Assembly (NCBI RefSeq): GCF_033807575.1
Contig: NC_084704.1
Coordinates: 28,497,968-28,561,967 of the forward strand
Direction of reading: 5' to 3'
DNA length: 64,000 nt
Source of the DNA: Cydia pomonella
Taxonomy: Eukaryota > Arthropoda > Insecta > Lepidoptera > Tortricidae
In this document: one piece after another, positions 48,732 to 61,414 of the stretch
Position numbering within the stretch: position 1 is the first letter of the stretch
Layout of the letters: the number at the start of each line of letters is the position of its first letter
The notes under the pieces: generated by a model
The model's database searches: none
The model's input: the letters and a program-made list of their open reading frames with translations, nothing else
What the model was told of the DNA's origin: nothing
Made by a program: the position numbers and the translations under genes

Positions 48732-49137
48732 ATCAGAGCATTTCTCAAACAGGAAATGGCAGCTGGGATACTCCTAGCAGTTAATTATACAGTGCGCTCA
48801 TCATTAGCGCTCGCGTCGTTGTCATACGAAGCGGGTCAAAAAGGCACATGTTTTGCGATATATAAAGGACTGCATTCAGGTTGGTCTACTATCCGGTCTT
48901 TAATAAGTAGGTGAAGTGCTTGCATATTAGTACTGTTCTTCATTCTATGGTATATATTAAAGTAGCGGAGACCGAGGGGAGTTGAAACAATTTAGACATT
49001 AAATCTTTTTCCTAGAATTGTACAAGATTATTACCGATGGATAGCCCATTTTTTCCTCTTTTATAAATGCCGTAACTTTCTCTAAAAGGGTACCAAAGTT
49101 AAATATTAAATAAATATTTGGGTTCAATCTTACTCAG
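48732..49137. other. Receptor 3' flank, no gene seen
   Basis: After the receptor stop there is about 400 bp with no coding signal. An ATTAAATAAA stretch at about 49104 could serve for polyadenylation, but this is weak. Confidence 0.35.
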
Positions 49138-49312
49138 ATCGACCTAGCCCCAATCTAAGCGAAGCTAAGATAAATAAATATAAATACATATAAATCCATG
49201 ACTCAGAAACAAAGTTCATCACACAAATAAATGCCCTTTCCGGGATTCGACTCCAGGACCATCGGCTTTATAGGCAGGGTCACTACCCATTAGGCCAGAC
49301 AGACAGGCCGTC
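49138..49312 (-). repeat. SINE, same family as 54919
   Basis: Reverse copy: the tRNA-like head at 49230-49312 (TATAGGCAGGGTCACTACCC) and the body with CATGACTCAGAAACAAAG. It is more diverged in the B box than the 54919 copy. Confidence 0.75.
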
Positions 49313-51944
49313 AATATAAACGCTTGCGCGAAAAAATAATTTTGTGGGAAGTTGAGCAAATAATTCTGTGGGGAGTTGAAACAAGCCTAGGCTGAAATGT
49401 TTTTTTAGCTGTAATATTTGAAACGTTTTTTTTATAAAAATTAAATATTAACATTCAATTTTTAAGCATTTTTTTACTGAATTTCAATTTTGCATTTTAC
49501 GCAACAATAACATTTTTTTAAACTTACCATTAATTTGTTACGTGAGATCAAAATTAACAGACATAATATTAATTAAACAACTGACTTATAGATGCAAATC
49601 CTGTAGATATTTCTTGGCTCGCCATACCTCTGTCTACGTTTCTTTTAGTACTCAGCAGGCATATAATTTTTTTTAAAGAGGATAAAATAACCTTCACCTT
49701 TTTTAATTGTACCAAAATAAAACCGAGGAAAGTTTATACAATCTGTTTGAAATTCCCTCAGTAGCAAAACAACTCCCATCTGTTATAAATTGGCATCCCA
49801 AACACAAACAATAAGCAATGACTCGCATCGTTCACTACTAAGTCACACGAACACGTCGCTAAAAGCCGCTCCATACAATAGGAGTAAAAAGAACGAGTAG
49901 AAAATTTTGTATGTATAATTTCTACTGCCATCAATTTCTTTTCATTACAATTTCTAGCAAGGGAAACTAGGAAGACATATAGGCCAATTCAAACGTACAC
50001 TGACATCAGAATTATATTATTGTCTAAATGATATAATTTAGTTATCGTGCGTCTCTCTCTCGCGCCAATACAAGTACCGTCAGACCGTCGACCATAAGAC
50101 TTACATACGACTATATCTAATAGGCCAATTCGAACGCACACTGCCACTGACATCAGAAATTGTATTTAGTTCGTACTTGTTCGTACCATCAATTGGGCTA
50201 ACTGGGGAACGGAGGGTTAGCATTAGACAAAGGAAATATTTCTCAATTATACTTAGGTTATACTGAAAGTTCCTGGAATCTTTTTTTTTATATTTGTAAT
50301 AAATCCCTGCCATATAATTTTCAAACAGCATTCCTAAAATACAAATCATCACCGAACAAATTGTATCTAAAAATAGACAATATGCGATATTTTCAACAAA
50401 TAAACATTTTCATTGCGTGACTCTAAATGGCTCATTCCGGTAACTCCGGTGACTGACGACAGTGTGCTTTTTATAATCTTTAAACCAGGATTTAACAATC
50501 TAAGGGTAAAATTTTCAACTAGCTAGTCGATTAGTTCATAGGGTTACCTTTGAATTGGCCTGTGACACATTAGCAAGTTATTGATAACTACAAAGCCATT
50601 AAAATTTTCATTTCGTATTATTTTTGCCGTGTGTGGTAACTCCAATACCGGGCGCCTTGAGACAATAACGTATGTCGTAAACTGAGGGGCCCGCGGACGG
50701 AGGGGCGCAGCTAAAAAAATCTGCGAATCGATAACGGTTATAGGTGCAGAAAAAATTATGTTATTCCAACGCACCTCTGTTTCAAAACGCCTCGGTCTCT
50801 CCTAAACAATTTCTATTAATAGTTACATAAATTGCAGAGCTTAACAATATGAAGATTTTTAATGTGAACGCAGGTATAATTAAAATGATGTAGGTAAGGT
50901 TTAATGTTGTTACTGGTACAAGCAGGCAAGCAGGGTATTTATTAGTAACCTTTTGCATTGCATAAAGGCAGAAAGCGAAAAAGCATTTTCACCACAACAG
51001 CTCGTAAAGTCAGTCTTTATTCGTCAAAAACGGGTGACAAAGTTACGTTAAGTTTTATTCACAAGAGTGGCAACGTAATGATGAAAATTCTGAGATGACT
51101 TGTGGAATTGACTTTTAAGTGATGATACTGATGATTTAGAATGATAATTACATAACAGCATTCACTTGGATTAAATTTGTAGTGTTTCACAGTTAGTATA
51201 TTTCTCGCTTTGGTGTGGTGAACCTTTTTGTGATTCACTCGGTAGCAAAGTTTGTTTACCCCTCGTGCCTTGAAACCCTCGCAACGGTCAAGATTCCACT
51301 TTTCGAACGGAAACGAAGCGAAATATTCAATTTTGGAATAATTGGGCATGAGGAGTTTCGAGTAAAGAACAACTTTGCCCCCGTGTAAAACCAATAAAAC
51401 TCGGTATTTCATGGTTTCGTAAAATTGTAATTGGAATTAGAAAGTTTTCCATGTAATTAATATTGATTGTGTATGATGTAAAATGTTTTAACCCTCATTT
51501 GCTATTTGATTCAGAACAAGAACAAAGGTATGTTAAGTACCTAGTTAATATAATGCATTGTGAAATTGCACATGGCTTTAGTAAATCAGGGGATGATAAT
51601 GTAATTAAGAATATTGCTTTAGTGTGATTGCATATTGCATCTCACTTTGATTGCATCTTTTTTACAGAAATGTCTAGATCACAAAACGGAAAAGTGTTAA
51701 GACGCGTGAATCCTAGAATGTCTTTGTTTGTACAAAAGTACCAACATTCCTAATTATACCAAAATATCGAATCGACGTCGTAAGACCTAGAACTCATATT
51801 ACCTCAAAATTCATTATCTTCTTTAATTCATTAGTTCAGTTACGAAATAATTGCATTAAAATGCCTTAATAAGACCTTATGTCATACATGATTATAATAG
51901 ACCGCAAGCCAGTAACAGATTTCCATGAAACCGGGCGATAACTC
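49313..51944. other. No supported gene; partial repeats
   Basis: AGGCCAATTC-AACG-ACACTG occurs at 49981 and 50121, and an inverse TTGAATTGGCCT at 50552. These are probably ends of overlapping non-autonomous elements. The 117-residue minus-strand frame at 51059-51412 has no domain and lies in sequence resembling a dispersed repeat (CCCCTCGTGCCTTGAAACCC). Confidence 0.45.
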
Positions 51945-52030
51945 GTGTAGTGGTTAACGGCTATGTATGATGATCCCTCGTGGACGTCAGGTTCCGCTCC
52001 GTTGGTGGGTTGAGGAATGGCAGCCACCGA
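51945..52030 (+). repeat. Possible tRNA-like SINE head
   Basis: GTGTAGTGGTTAACGG resembles an A box, and CAGGTTCCGCTCCG, about 40 bases later, a B box. There is no second copy here and no clear acceptor stem. Confidence 0.35.
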
Positions 52031-52260
52031 AACACGTAAAAAAAAATCATCCAGGAAGCGATGACTAACGATGTTCCTGGCCCGCGTTCTATAATATACT
52101 TTATTTAAAATTGTGTAGCGTAAAATGTATAGGTAAACTTTTCGCTACTTAATTCCAGATATATATCTGTATATATTAATTTAGATTTTCAGCCCCCGTT
52201 TTTTACCCACTAGACTGGTTTTACACATGTGCAAATTAGTAAGGTATATGTGGGTGGCCC

Positions 52261-52471
52261 ATCGTAAGATCAGGCAGATCCTGAAATTCCTAGGCATATC
52301 GTGAAACGTGTTTTTTTTGTCTCTTTCCCTGAGTTCCCTATTTCTGGACAGTTTTCCCCTCGGGCATCTGAATCAACTGAACGAACCTATCCTACCTATT
52401 TATTGGTTTTTGTTACTACCGTCAATACATTACACAGAACAAGAACATTGCGATCTGCCTGATCTTATGAT
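52261..52471. repeat. Inverted-repeat element
   Basis: ATCGTAAGATCAGGCAGATC at the left is matched at 19 of 20 positions by the inverse of GATCTGCCTGATCTTATGAT at the right. The span is 211 bp without coding capacity. Confidence 0.7.
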
Positions 52472-52877
52472 CGGCTGCCGACATATATAATATTATCTAT
52501 AGGTACACAACACAAAAATATTGTTATAATGAGTAATATAGGTACACAAAAATATTGATTAGACGATTTAGACCTGAATCAAATAACAGATGACAGTACG
52601 AGTAAAAACTTATTTATTTGTCATTGACATTTGGCAAATTCGTATTCAGATATAAATATTTGTTTAACTTCGTATGAGGAACTCTTTGTCCGGAGCCGGC
52701 GTTAAGGGATCAAAATGGGAATGTCAAGATTGAAAACACAATATTTTATTAATGTAATTCATGTAGTAGATAAACATTTAACCTTATACCTATACATGTG
52801 AAATGTGATCGTTGTAATAGTTCTCTGTCAAGGCTGATTCACGAAAGCTACCACGAATTGAATGAACGAAACTTGTA

Positions 52878-52925
52878 CTTTACGAATGACACCTGTCGTC
52901 TGTACGACAGGTGTCATTCGTAAAG
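52878..52925. repeat. Perfect 22-bp hairpin
   Basis: CTTTACGAATGACACCTGTC... and its exact inverse are separated by only four bases (CTGT at 52900-52903). The hairpin touches the next MITE at 52925. Confidence 0.9.
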
Positions 52926-53060
52926 CCCTGTGGCTATAACCGCGAAAATCGAAGTTCGGTAATTGCGGGCCTTTTTCTCTTTCACTCTAATTATGTCGTA
53001 GTAAGAGTAAAAGAGTAAGATCCCCGCAATTTGCGAATTTCGGGTTTCGCGGTAGGCCCC
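52925..53060. repeat. Inverted-repeat MITE, copy 1 of 2
   Basis: The ends GGCTATAACCGCGAAAATCG and CGAATTTCGGGTTTCGCGGT pair imperfectly. The middle contains CACTCTAATTATGTCGTA. A second copy starts 254 bp further on, and a partial one lies at 5693-5775. Confidence 0.75.
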
Positions 53061-53178
53061 CAGGTGTCACTCCGAATACCGATACTCGATATACCGATGT
53101 ATACAGTGAGAGCCACCATTCTATTGGTTAATGTGATACACTCATAGATTGATATCATTCACTCATTCCATTCGTGTC

Positions 53179-53319
53179 AGGGCTATAACCGGGAAAATCG
53201 AAGTTCGTCAATTGTGGGCATTTTTCAGTTTTCTCTGTCACTCTAATTACGTCTTAATGAGAGTAAAGGAGAAAGATCCCCGCAATTTGCGAATTTCGGT
53301 TTTTGCGGTTGGCCCCCTG
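53179..53319. repeat. Inverted-repeat MITE, copy 2 of 2
   Basis: Same order and orientation as 52925-53060 (GGGCTATAACCGGGAAAATC ... GATCCCCGCAATTTGCGAAT), with scattered changes. Confidence 0.75.
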
Positions 53320-53680
53320 CTCTTGTCAATCGACCTGTAGTTCTCTAGATCCGACGGATCTCTTAGTTCCATACATTTCGGATCTAGATCTAGAACCTTC
53401 GTGAACGCCCGTTCATGTCAAGATTTTACTCTCATCGTGATGTTTCAATTCCAATCCAATCCATAAATATGTAACTACAGGTGTTGTAAGACTGATTTCA
53501 TTATATTATGTAAGTTAATATATTATTATAATTAAAAAGAAAATCTACTTTTAAAGGTTAATTGCTATTTGGTAAGTAATTTAATTTTGTACATTTTTAT
53601 CTCCCTAAATATATTCGTATTGACTATTGTTACCTACCCGTCAATTTATTCGAATATTTAAAAATATGTATTTGTAGTCA

Positions 53681-53746
53681 GTACCCCTAGTGTAAATAAA
53701 TTCGATTTCCAAACGTGACGTACGCGTTTGCGTTTGCTAGGGGTAC
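53681..53746. repeat. Deletion derivative of the GTACCCC MITE
   Basis: 66 bp with both ends intact (GTACCCCTAGTG / CTAGGGGTAC) and ACGTACGCGTTTGCG. The entire stem-loop centre is missing. One base separates it from the full copy. Confidence 0.8.
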
Positions 53747-53747
53747 A

Positions 53748-53938
53748 GTACCCCTAGTGTAACTGTGATCGACATCATAACGTGACGAACGCGTTTGCGT
53801 TAAGTGTCATTTTGTATAGGATTTTGAGTTTCCAAAACGTCCCGCTTGGCGCGCTCTTTCGAAATTCAATACAAAATGAGACTAAACGCAAACGCGTACG
53901 TCACGTTTGGAAATCGAATTTATTTACACTAGGGGTAC
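53748..53938. repeat. GTACCCC palindromic MITE, copy 3
   Basis: Full-length, 191 bp, the same structure as 38110-38300. Its left half is more diverged (TGTGATCGACATCATAACG). Confidence 0.85.
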
Positions 53939-54572
53939 TGATCTGAAAGTTTCGAAGTAAAAATTTCGTTCGTGATTCATTTCAAGTATTAATATTCATA
54001 TTGTCATAAACTGTCATAATATGTAATAATTATACTTACTCTACAATATCGTCTCGCTGTCAAGGCGACGAGGGAGGTTGGGGGGTGAATGTTCAAATTA
54101 GTACGAATATCACTACAGCTCTATCTAATCAATAATCAACCGAAATAAAATAAATAATTTTCAACAGAAAAAAGTACGCATGCAAATTACTTTGTATCAA
54201 AATAAAAATATTTCTCTAAAAAGTATTTCTCTAAATAAAAGTATTTTTCGTTAAATGACTTTGCGTTGTACCTATATAACAGTCGTATTACACAATATTT
54301 TGTATTATACATGAAACTCATACTAAATAAATTCATAGCAACAGTCCAAACGCACACATATTCGCGGACAAATGGAAATCTTTGCAAGTTTTAACTCTTC
54401 CTATGTAATAATGTAACGTAGTAAATAAAATATAAATCTTCTTCTTCTTCCTCGCGTTATCCCGGCATTTTGTCACAGGTCATGGGAGCCTGGGGTCCAC
54501 TTGGCAACTAATCCCGAAAATTGGCGTAGGCACTAGTTTTTACGAAAGCGACTGCCATCTGACCTGCCAACC
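53939..54572. other. No gene seen
   Basis: AT-rich; no supported feature. Confidence 0.5.
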
Positions 54573-54645
54573 CAGAGGGTAAACTAGGCCTTATTGGGAT
54601 TAGTCCGGTTTCCTCACGATGTTTTCCTTCACCTAAAAGCGAAAT
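54573..54645 (+). repeat. SINE body fragment (45040 family)
   Basis: GGGTAAACTAGGCCTTATTG and CCTCACGATGTTTTCCTTCA repeat the body of the SINE at 45040-45232. The head is missing. Confidence 0.75.
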
Positions 54646-54918
54646 AAAATATAAATAAATAAATTTAATGTAGAGTCAGCGCCAGAAACATCTACATATA
54701 CGCCAGAAACTTATACTTGTGACTGCTAAATAAAAAATTAAGAATTAAGTATATTAGACTCAAACTGATATTTGTTTTATAGAAGAACATAAGGAAAGTC
54801 TTCACATGTGTCAAGTTATGTCAGCTGTTTTGAGTTGAGTACAAGTATACTTATAGTATAAACATGATGATAAAACAATATATGTATTAAATGCATTACC
54901 GAAACTCAAATTATTTGG

Positions 54919-55205
54919 ACGACCGGTCTGGCCTCGTGGATAGTGACCCTGCCTATGAAGCCGATGGTCCCGGGTTCAAATCCTGGTAGGGGCATTTATT
55001 CGTGTGATGAGCATGGATATTTGTTCCAGAGTCATGGGTGTTTTCTATGTATTTAAGTATTTATAAATATTTATATATTATATATATCGTCTAAGTACCA
55101 TCAACACAAGCCTTATTGAGCTTACTGTGGGACTTAGTCAATTTGTGTAATAATGTCCTATAGTATAGTATTTATTATGTCCTATAGTATTTATTTATTT
55201 TGATT
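54919..55205 (+). repeat. Full SINE with tRNA-like head
   Basis: The head at 54921-54995 has an A-box-like TGGCCTCGTGG and a good B box GGGTTCAAATCC. The body contains GAGTCATGGGTGTTTTCTAT, ACACAAGCCTTATTGAGC and ends in a TATTTATTATG-type tail. It is the most complete of four copies in the window. Confidence 0.85.
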
Positions 55206-55554
55206 TTATATTGAAACACATACCACACACCCTATCAAATTGACAGCGCGACGAGATTGCGAACTCGAGTAATACTCGTAATGTACCGAATTAACTCAAT
55301 TACTTACTTATACCGTTTGAAAGTTAATTAACCACGTCATGCTCTCCGGCATCCCTCATTGCGATTTGGATTTTTTTTAACGTGAAGATAGTACACAATT
55401 TGTACATATTTGGGTACGAGTACAAGTCAAATGAAGCCGTTGCTGTAGGGCGTATCTCCAGCAACCTTTACTGAATTCCAATACTTACTTTTTCCGCAAA
55501 CGAGAGGCTGGAAATAATGGTACTAACGATTTTATTCTCACATAAATGTAATAG

Positions 55555-56012
55555 TACCTGGGCGACCGAGCTTTGCTCGGTTATAAATATTTATTGTAAT
55601 ATGGTCGTGTATAGGTGATACTCTTAACTACATTTTTTTACTAAATTAAACTTGTCTAAAACAATAAAAATTAAAAAATTATATATAAACTTGAACATAA
55701 AAAAAAAAAATTTAGTTACCGGGCGAGATTCGAACCCGTAACACTCGTTTAGCAGTCCGCGTCTTAACCCGCTGGACCAGACGGACAGTGGCGGGCAATA
55801 CGAAATTAGCGACCATATTCTGCGTCGAAAGAAAAACGCATGAAAAATCGAAAACACGCGCTTTCCCAAACATAAGACTAATCTAGATAGATTGTATACC
55901 CCCAAAAACCCCCATATACCAAATTTCAGCGAAATCGTAAGAGCCGTTTCCGAGATCACAGAAATATATATATAAATATATATACAAGAATTGCTCGTTT
56001 AAAGGTATAAGA
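55555..56012. repeat. Composite repeat with reverse tRNA-like segment
   Basis: It begins CCTGGGCGACCGAGCTTTGC and ends AGAATTGCTCGTTTAAAGGT, phrases I associate with a frequent lepidopteran repeat. 55726-55793, read on the minus strand, is tRNA-like (TGGTCCAGCGGG, then GGGTTCGAATCTC). The acceptor ends do not pair, so it is a SINE head rather than a tRNA gene. Confidence 0.65.
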
Positions 56013-56138
56013 TTTGTCTAGATTGTAAATACATAGTTAGTTGCTGGGAAACTTGCAAATATAGCCAACTCTCAGCATTTACTTCAAATGGTTGTATCGT
56101 GGCTTAGTACTACGCGAAATAAGCATATAAGTTATATG

Positions 56139-56230
56139 AAAAAACCGGCCAAGAACATGTCGGGCCATACTCCGTGTAGGATTCCGTGGTTACCCGTCCG
56201 TCAAAATAGACTTTTCGCTAAAACTCAATA
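56139..56230 (+). repeat. Fragment of the 57973 repeat
   Basis: ACCGGCCAAGAACATGTCGG...TAGGATTCCGTGGTTACC matches the start of 57973-58674. Confidence 0.65.
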
Positions 56231-57972
56231 ATCCTGGATAAAACGCAATGTGGGGCTGCCAAAGAGCATGCCGTAATTAACCGATATTGTTTTTGTCTTG
56301 TTCATGTAAACAAGTCCAACCCAGACCACTCAATATAAGTAAGTAAATATGTACTTCGAAGCAATTTCAAAGATGGGTATGACTGTGACGTAGGTGTGCT
56401 GTTCGTAGAAATTAGGTAGACAAATTGTTAATTAATGTGTTAACTTTAAACCCCTAGTTAATGTTGAAATATAAATGGTTTTTGGTTCTGGTGTTACTTT
56501 TATTCAACCTTTTCTTAATAGTTGATCTACCATCAGCCTTAAAAGTGCATGGCGACTTAATCAATGAATTCATTCATAATTTCTCCATGCAATTTCGTAG
56601 CTCACTGCACATAAAGGACTATACTTTGGGCTGTTTCTCAAAAAAATTACACCGCGTTTCCTGTTCATGCTAGAACATTTTTTACTATGAATAATGAGTA
56701 CAAATTATTAAATATGTTTTGAGAGACTTTTTACACTGAGGCCTAATAGTTTGAAATAGATTCAGTGAATATTAATCCCAATAAAACAATTTGTAATTAC
56801 GTTTTACCATTTACCTTCCGTGTCCTAACGCGGTTGTACTCACGTTTCGATGTTTAAAATAATAACACAAATTATTCACTTAACTTTGAACAACGTACTT
56901 ACTTTATTTGCATACCTAAATAAAAATCAAGTTATTTTCGTTTAAAGTTTGTCCACGGCATTTTTTCTCATTCACCTGTCACAGTTGTCACGACACACTT
57001 ACGATATAAACTAACGAGTAGCGGCTGGAGCTTCCAAGCTGGACTTATAACGGGTAAGTACTCTATAATATACATGGTGCTAATTTAGTTACCTGCAATA
57101 ATTTACGGGGTAAATATTTAGGTCATACTGAGCAACTTTTACTATGGGACCAACCCCATACATTTTGGCTATCTGACCTTGACATTTCCTATGAGAGAGT
57201 AAATCTGGAGACACGGCAGTGCCCCCGCCAAGTTGAGCAAAAAAGCGGCACGGCCGTACCATCCTTTTCTCGAAAGAGTTCAGGGTATTTTCGACCCCCT
57301 ATAAATTCGTAGTAGTTTAAGAATTGTAACTAGTCAAAGTTTCTTAATTTTGTCACTTAGTCACTGACTGACCGATCATCAAAACTCTAAGGCACATCTA
57401 GCAGACATAGAAGATTCAAATTTAGAATACAATTAGTGTTTAGTGTATAGATCAAGGAGAAAATCAAATATGTATAGGATCACAAAGTTACATTTGCAGT
57501 GAATGAATCAGTGTACCTGTATATGTATAATATAATGGAATTAAAGAAGTAGAAGATACCGTAAAAGAAAAAGTAAGATTTTCTACAAAAATAAATGAGA
57601 TGCCATCAAAAACATAACTTGTAAAAAAAAAACAAGTCTCGCAACTCAGTTCTTCTACTGTAAAAAGTAGTGAGATCCATGTCCCTAATACCAAATCGGT
57701 TAGTTTATTCAGTCCCTACTTAAGGGACCTTCTGTCTTAAGTTATTACGTAATTACCTAACCTAACAACATCTTATAGTGACCATATCAAAATTAAAAAC
57801 CTTTATGTTTTAAATAAACAGAATGACTTGGCCATCGCATGAAACCACAGTGTATCTCACAAGTAATAAATATTATATTAAATTAGATTGTATAGTGCGA
57901 TTGCCAAGTCAATTTATTTATTTAAAATATAAATGGTGCCCAATTCATATACTATAAGCGATATTACAATGT
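56231..57972. other. No supported gene
   Basis: The open frame 56461-56673 begins with a hydrophobic segment (MLKYKWFLVLVLLLFNLFLI) that looks like a signal sequence. It has no family resemblance and no splice or promoter evidence. 57340-57440 echoes the repeat near 8000. Confidence 0.4.
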
Positions 57973-58674
57973 AAAAAACAGGCCAAGAGCATGTCGGGCC
58001 ACGCTCAGTGTAGGGTTCCGTAGTTACTCTTCCGTCACAATAAGCTAAACTGGAGCTTAAAGTATAGTAAATTGTTAACCAAGAGATGAAACGGTACCTT
58101 TCACCCGAGTTAAACAAATAGGCATATTTGCATAATCAGTACCTAATTAAAGTAAGTCTTTTTACTATGAAGGGGAAACTTTTTGCCATAACTCAAAAAC
58201 AGCTAAACTGATCATGTCCACTATAGTTTTCATTTAATGTCTTTCTTAAACTCTACTTTCACGATTTTTTTCATATTTTTTGGACCTATGGTTCAAAAGT
58301 TAGAGGGGGGGGGGTACACATTTTTTTTCTTTCAGAGCGATTATCTCTGAATATATTCACTTTATCAAAAAATATTTGTTGAAGACCCCTATTAGTTTTG
58401 AAAGACCTTTCCAACGATACCCCAACTGTAGGGTTGAAGCAAAAAAAAATTCACCCCCACTGTACGTGTAGGGGAGGTACCCTCAAAAAAATATTTTTTT
58501 TAGATTTTATTGTACGACTTTGTCGGCTTTATTACTTTATATATCCATGCCGAATTTCAGCTTTCTAGCACTAACGACCACGGAGCAAAGCCTCGGACAG
58601 ACAGACAGACAGACAGACAGACGGACATGGCGAAACTATAAGGGTTCCTAGTTGACTACGGAACCCTAAAAAAA
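57973..58674 (+). repeat. Dispersed repeat of about 700 bp
   Basis: It starts AACAGGCCAAGAGCATGTCG and TAGGGTTCCGTAGTTACTC, and ends with a (GACA)n run (58597-58622), GGCGAAACTATAAGGGTTCC and TACGGAACCCTAAAA. The ends pair over GGGTTCCGTAG/CTACGGAACCC. Non-coding. Confidence 0.72.
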
Positions 58675-58886
58675 GGCAAAAGGTGATTTCTATAAAGATT
58701 TTATGCTTAATTGTCGTTATAAAACTAACAGCAATTAATTTTTCTTAACAACTCACGCTAATTGGGTACACTAGATTCTGAAAACTCCCATCAACATTAT
58801 TGGTCGGTATAATATTTAAGATATACGATGAAGACCAGTAACAGCAGAACAACGGCTACTTGACCAGCAGAAGCCTTACTGAAAAT

Positions 58887-59900
58887 GAAGGGTTCCGTAC
58901 AATTTAAGACGTATTAAAAAAAATCTTCTTACTAAGTAGATCTTGTTCAACATTTTACCACTTTGGACACACATTTTTACCACTTTGGAAGTGTCTCTCG
59001 CGCAAACTATTCAGTTTAGAAAAAAATTATATTAGGAACCTAAACATCATTTTTGAAGACCTATCCATAGATACCCCACACGTATATGTTTGATGAAAAA
59101 AATTTTTTAAAATTTTTATGACGTATTAAAAAAAACTACTCACTAGATCTCGTTCAAACCAATTTTCGGTGGAAGTTTGCATGGTAATGTATATCATATA
59201 TTTTTTTTAGATTTTTCATTCTGTTATTTTAGAAGTTACAGGGGGGGAGGACACACTTTTTTTCACTTTGGAAGGTTCTCTCGCGCAAACTATTCAGTTT
59301 AGAAAAAAATGATATTAGAAACCTTAATATCATTTTTGAAGACCTATCCATAGATAACCCACACGTATGGGTATGATGAAAAAAAAATTTTTTTTTTAAT
59401 TTCATGACGTATTAAAAAAAAACTACTTACTAGATCTCGTTCAAACCAATTTTCGGTGGAAGTTTACATGGCAATGTATATCATATATTTTTTTTTGATT
59501 TTTCATTCTGTTATTTTAGAAGTTACGGGGGGGGGGGACACATTTTACCACTTTGGAAGTGTCTCTCGCGCAAACTATTCATTTTAGAAAAAAATGATAT
59601 TAGAAACCTCAATATCATTTTTGAAGACCTATCCATAGATACCCCACACGTATGGGTTTGATGAAAAAAGATTTTTTGAGTTTCAGTTCTAAGTATGGGG
59701 AACCCCCAAAATTTATTGTTTTTTTTCTATTTTTGTGTGAAAATCTTAATGCGGTTGATAGAATACATCCACTTACTAAGTTTGAACAGTACAGCTCTTA
59801 TAGTTTCGGAAAAAAGTGGCTGTGGCAGAATCGGACAGACAGACGGACATGACGAATCTATAAGGGTTCCGTTTTTTGCCATTTGGCTACGGAACCCTAA
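58887..59900 (-). repeat. Dispersed repeat with three ~280-bp internal units
   Basis: Reverse-orientation member of the family at 9031-9800. The unit with GCGCAAACTATTCAGTTTAG recurs near 59001, 59284 and 59570, and the CCTATCCATAGATACCCCAC part near 59061, 59342 and 59626. Runs of G and T differ between units. Confidence 0.78.
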
Positions 59901-60105
59901 AAATACGAATATCTTATTATGCTTATAATTTAAGATAGAGGGGCACATAACGAATTTTCGATATTCATTTTGTTATCAACCGGTAAACATTAATTTGGAC
60001 TCGGATCAACTATAATTATACAGATTTCTATTTCTACCTATTCTATGAAATAAGTGTAATTTGGATGAAGGCGCCTATAATTAAATGCTATTACCGCTAC
60101 TGCCC

Positions 60106-60550
60106 AACATGTTAACTTGACAAATCATAGAATATTAGCGAGATGGCATGAAAGAAATTCGAATTGGAAGAATTTCGGAGAGTGTGCCGAGGAACTGCAC
60201 AACCTTATTCCTCCGTCCCCATTTCACCATCGGACTACCAGACAATCGGCACTCCGGCACCGCTTCATGGTAGGTATTCCACAAATACGCACGAAGCGTT
60301 TTGCTTCTACATTTCTTATGCGAACTGCCAAGGAGTGGAATGCCCGAGTCTGTGTTTCCGCATGAGTACAATCTGGGTCTCTTCAAGGCTAGGGTAAATA
60401 GATATCTCATAGGTAAGCGTGCTCCACCGTAGACCGCATCATTACTTACCATCAGGTTAGATCGTGGTCAAACGCTTGCCTATCGTTATATAAAAAATAA
60501 AAAAAATAAAAAATAAATAAAAAACAAATAAAAAATTAAAAAAAAGTAAT
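60106..60550 (+). pseudogene. 3' end of a LINE with A-rich tail
   Basis: The frame 60117-60365 reads SPFHHRTTRQSALRHRFM and ends with FASTFLMRTAKEWNARV, the C-terminal signature of lepidopteran non-LTR RT proteins. After this the frame breaks. An A-rich tail of AAATAAA units at 60490-60550 marks the 3' end. The rest of the element is missing, as in a 5'-truncated insertion. Confidence 0.7.
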
Positions 60551-61177
60551 AGATCGTATGGGATATATTACAGTCGTTCAAAAAAATCTGAAACACATTT
60601 ATAAACATATATAGGTATTATAGATATATTTTGTTTCTAGGCATTGCAATTATTCGACAGAATTATGTTCCCTTTGTAATAAATATGTATGGAAATAAGT
60701 AAAGTCTTGAATAAAATATGATGGGCAGGTGAATGACGTCCATGTTGGGTAAATGAAAACGAGTTACCAAGTAATCGGGATGAGATGCAGGTTCGTGGTA
60801 CCTTTCAATAATATATCAAATTTCTCATTTGAATTTGTACTGATTTCTCGCTAACCTGCTTCTATTGTCGATAACCTGGGTATTAATTATTTTTCACCGG
60901 TCATTGATGTCATTCACCTGAATTTGAAACACCTATATCTTCTAAAATAATGAAAGGATTTTCTTCCCTTCAACATTTATCAATTATTTAATTAGCATTT
61001 TAATAATCCAAATTTAAAAAATGCGGCATCACTACTTTTTTGAAAAAAGTCACTTTTAATTCTACTATGCCATTTTTTTGAGAAACGGCCTTTGCCATAA
61101 ATTTCAAAAAGTACAATGTGATTATATTCAACTTTTTAAATAGTACTAAAGACGTGTATCAAGCAGGATTGAACGTG

Positions 61178-61234
<57 letters not shown>

Positions 61235-61414
61235 GCAGACGCACTGTTGCGTCTTTTCAGCGTCGATACTTATTGCGTCTCCCTCTTCCGGCAGGATTTT
61301 ATTATGCATGTTTGTGAATATTGTTGGTTTATGTACACACGAAGTAATGTGTTGCAAAAAGAACTCGTTTAAATGTGATATGGCAATATTCAATTTTGAA
61401 TAATTCTCGGTAAT
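60551..61414. other. No gene; (TA)n microsatellite
   Basis: A run of alternating TA lies at about 61183-61230. Frames through it are artefacts. No gene is seen. Confidence 0.6.

Noticed and set aside
51059..51412. 117-residue minus-strand frame
   Set aside because: No domain, and it overlaps sequence resembling a dispersed repeat; treated as chance.
55726..55793. Genuine tRNA gene on the minus strand
   Set aside because: A and B boxes are present, but the acceptor ends do not pair and it lies inside a repeat.
56461..56673. 70-residue frame with a signal-like N-terminus
   Set aside because: Possible small secreted protein, but nothing beyond hydrophobicity supports it and it has no partner exon.
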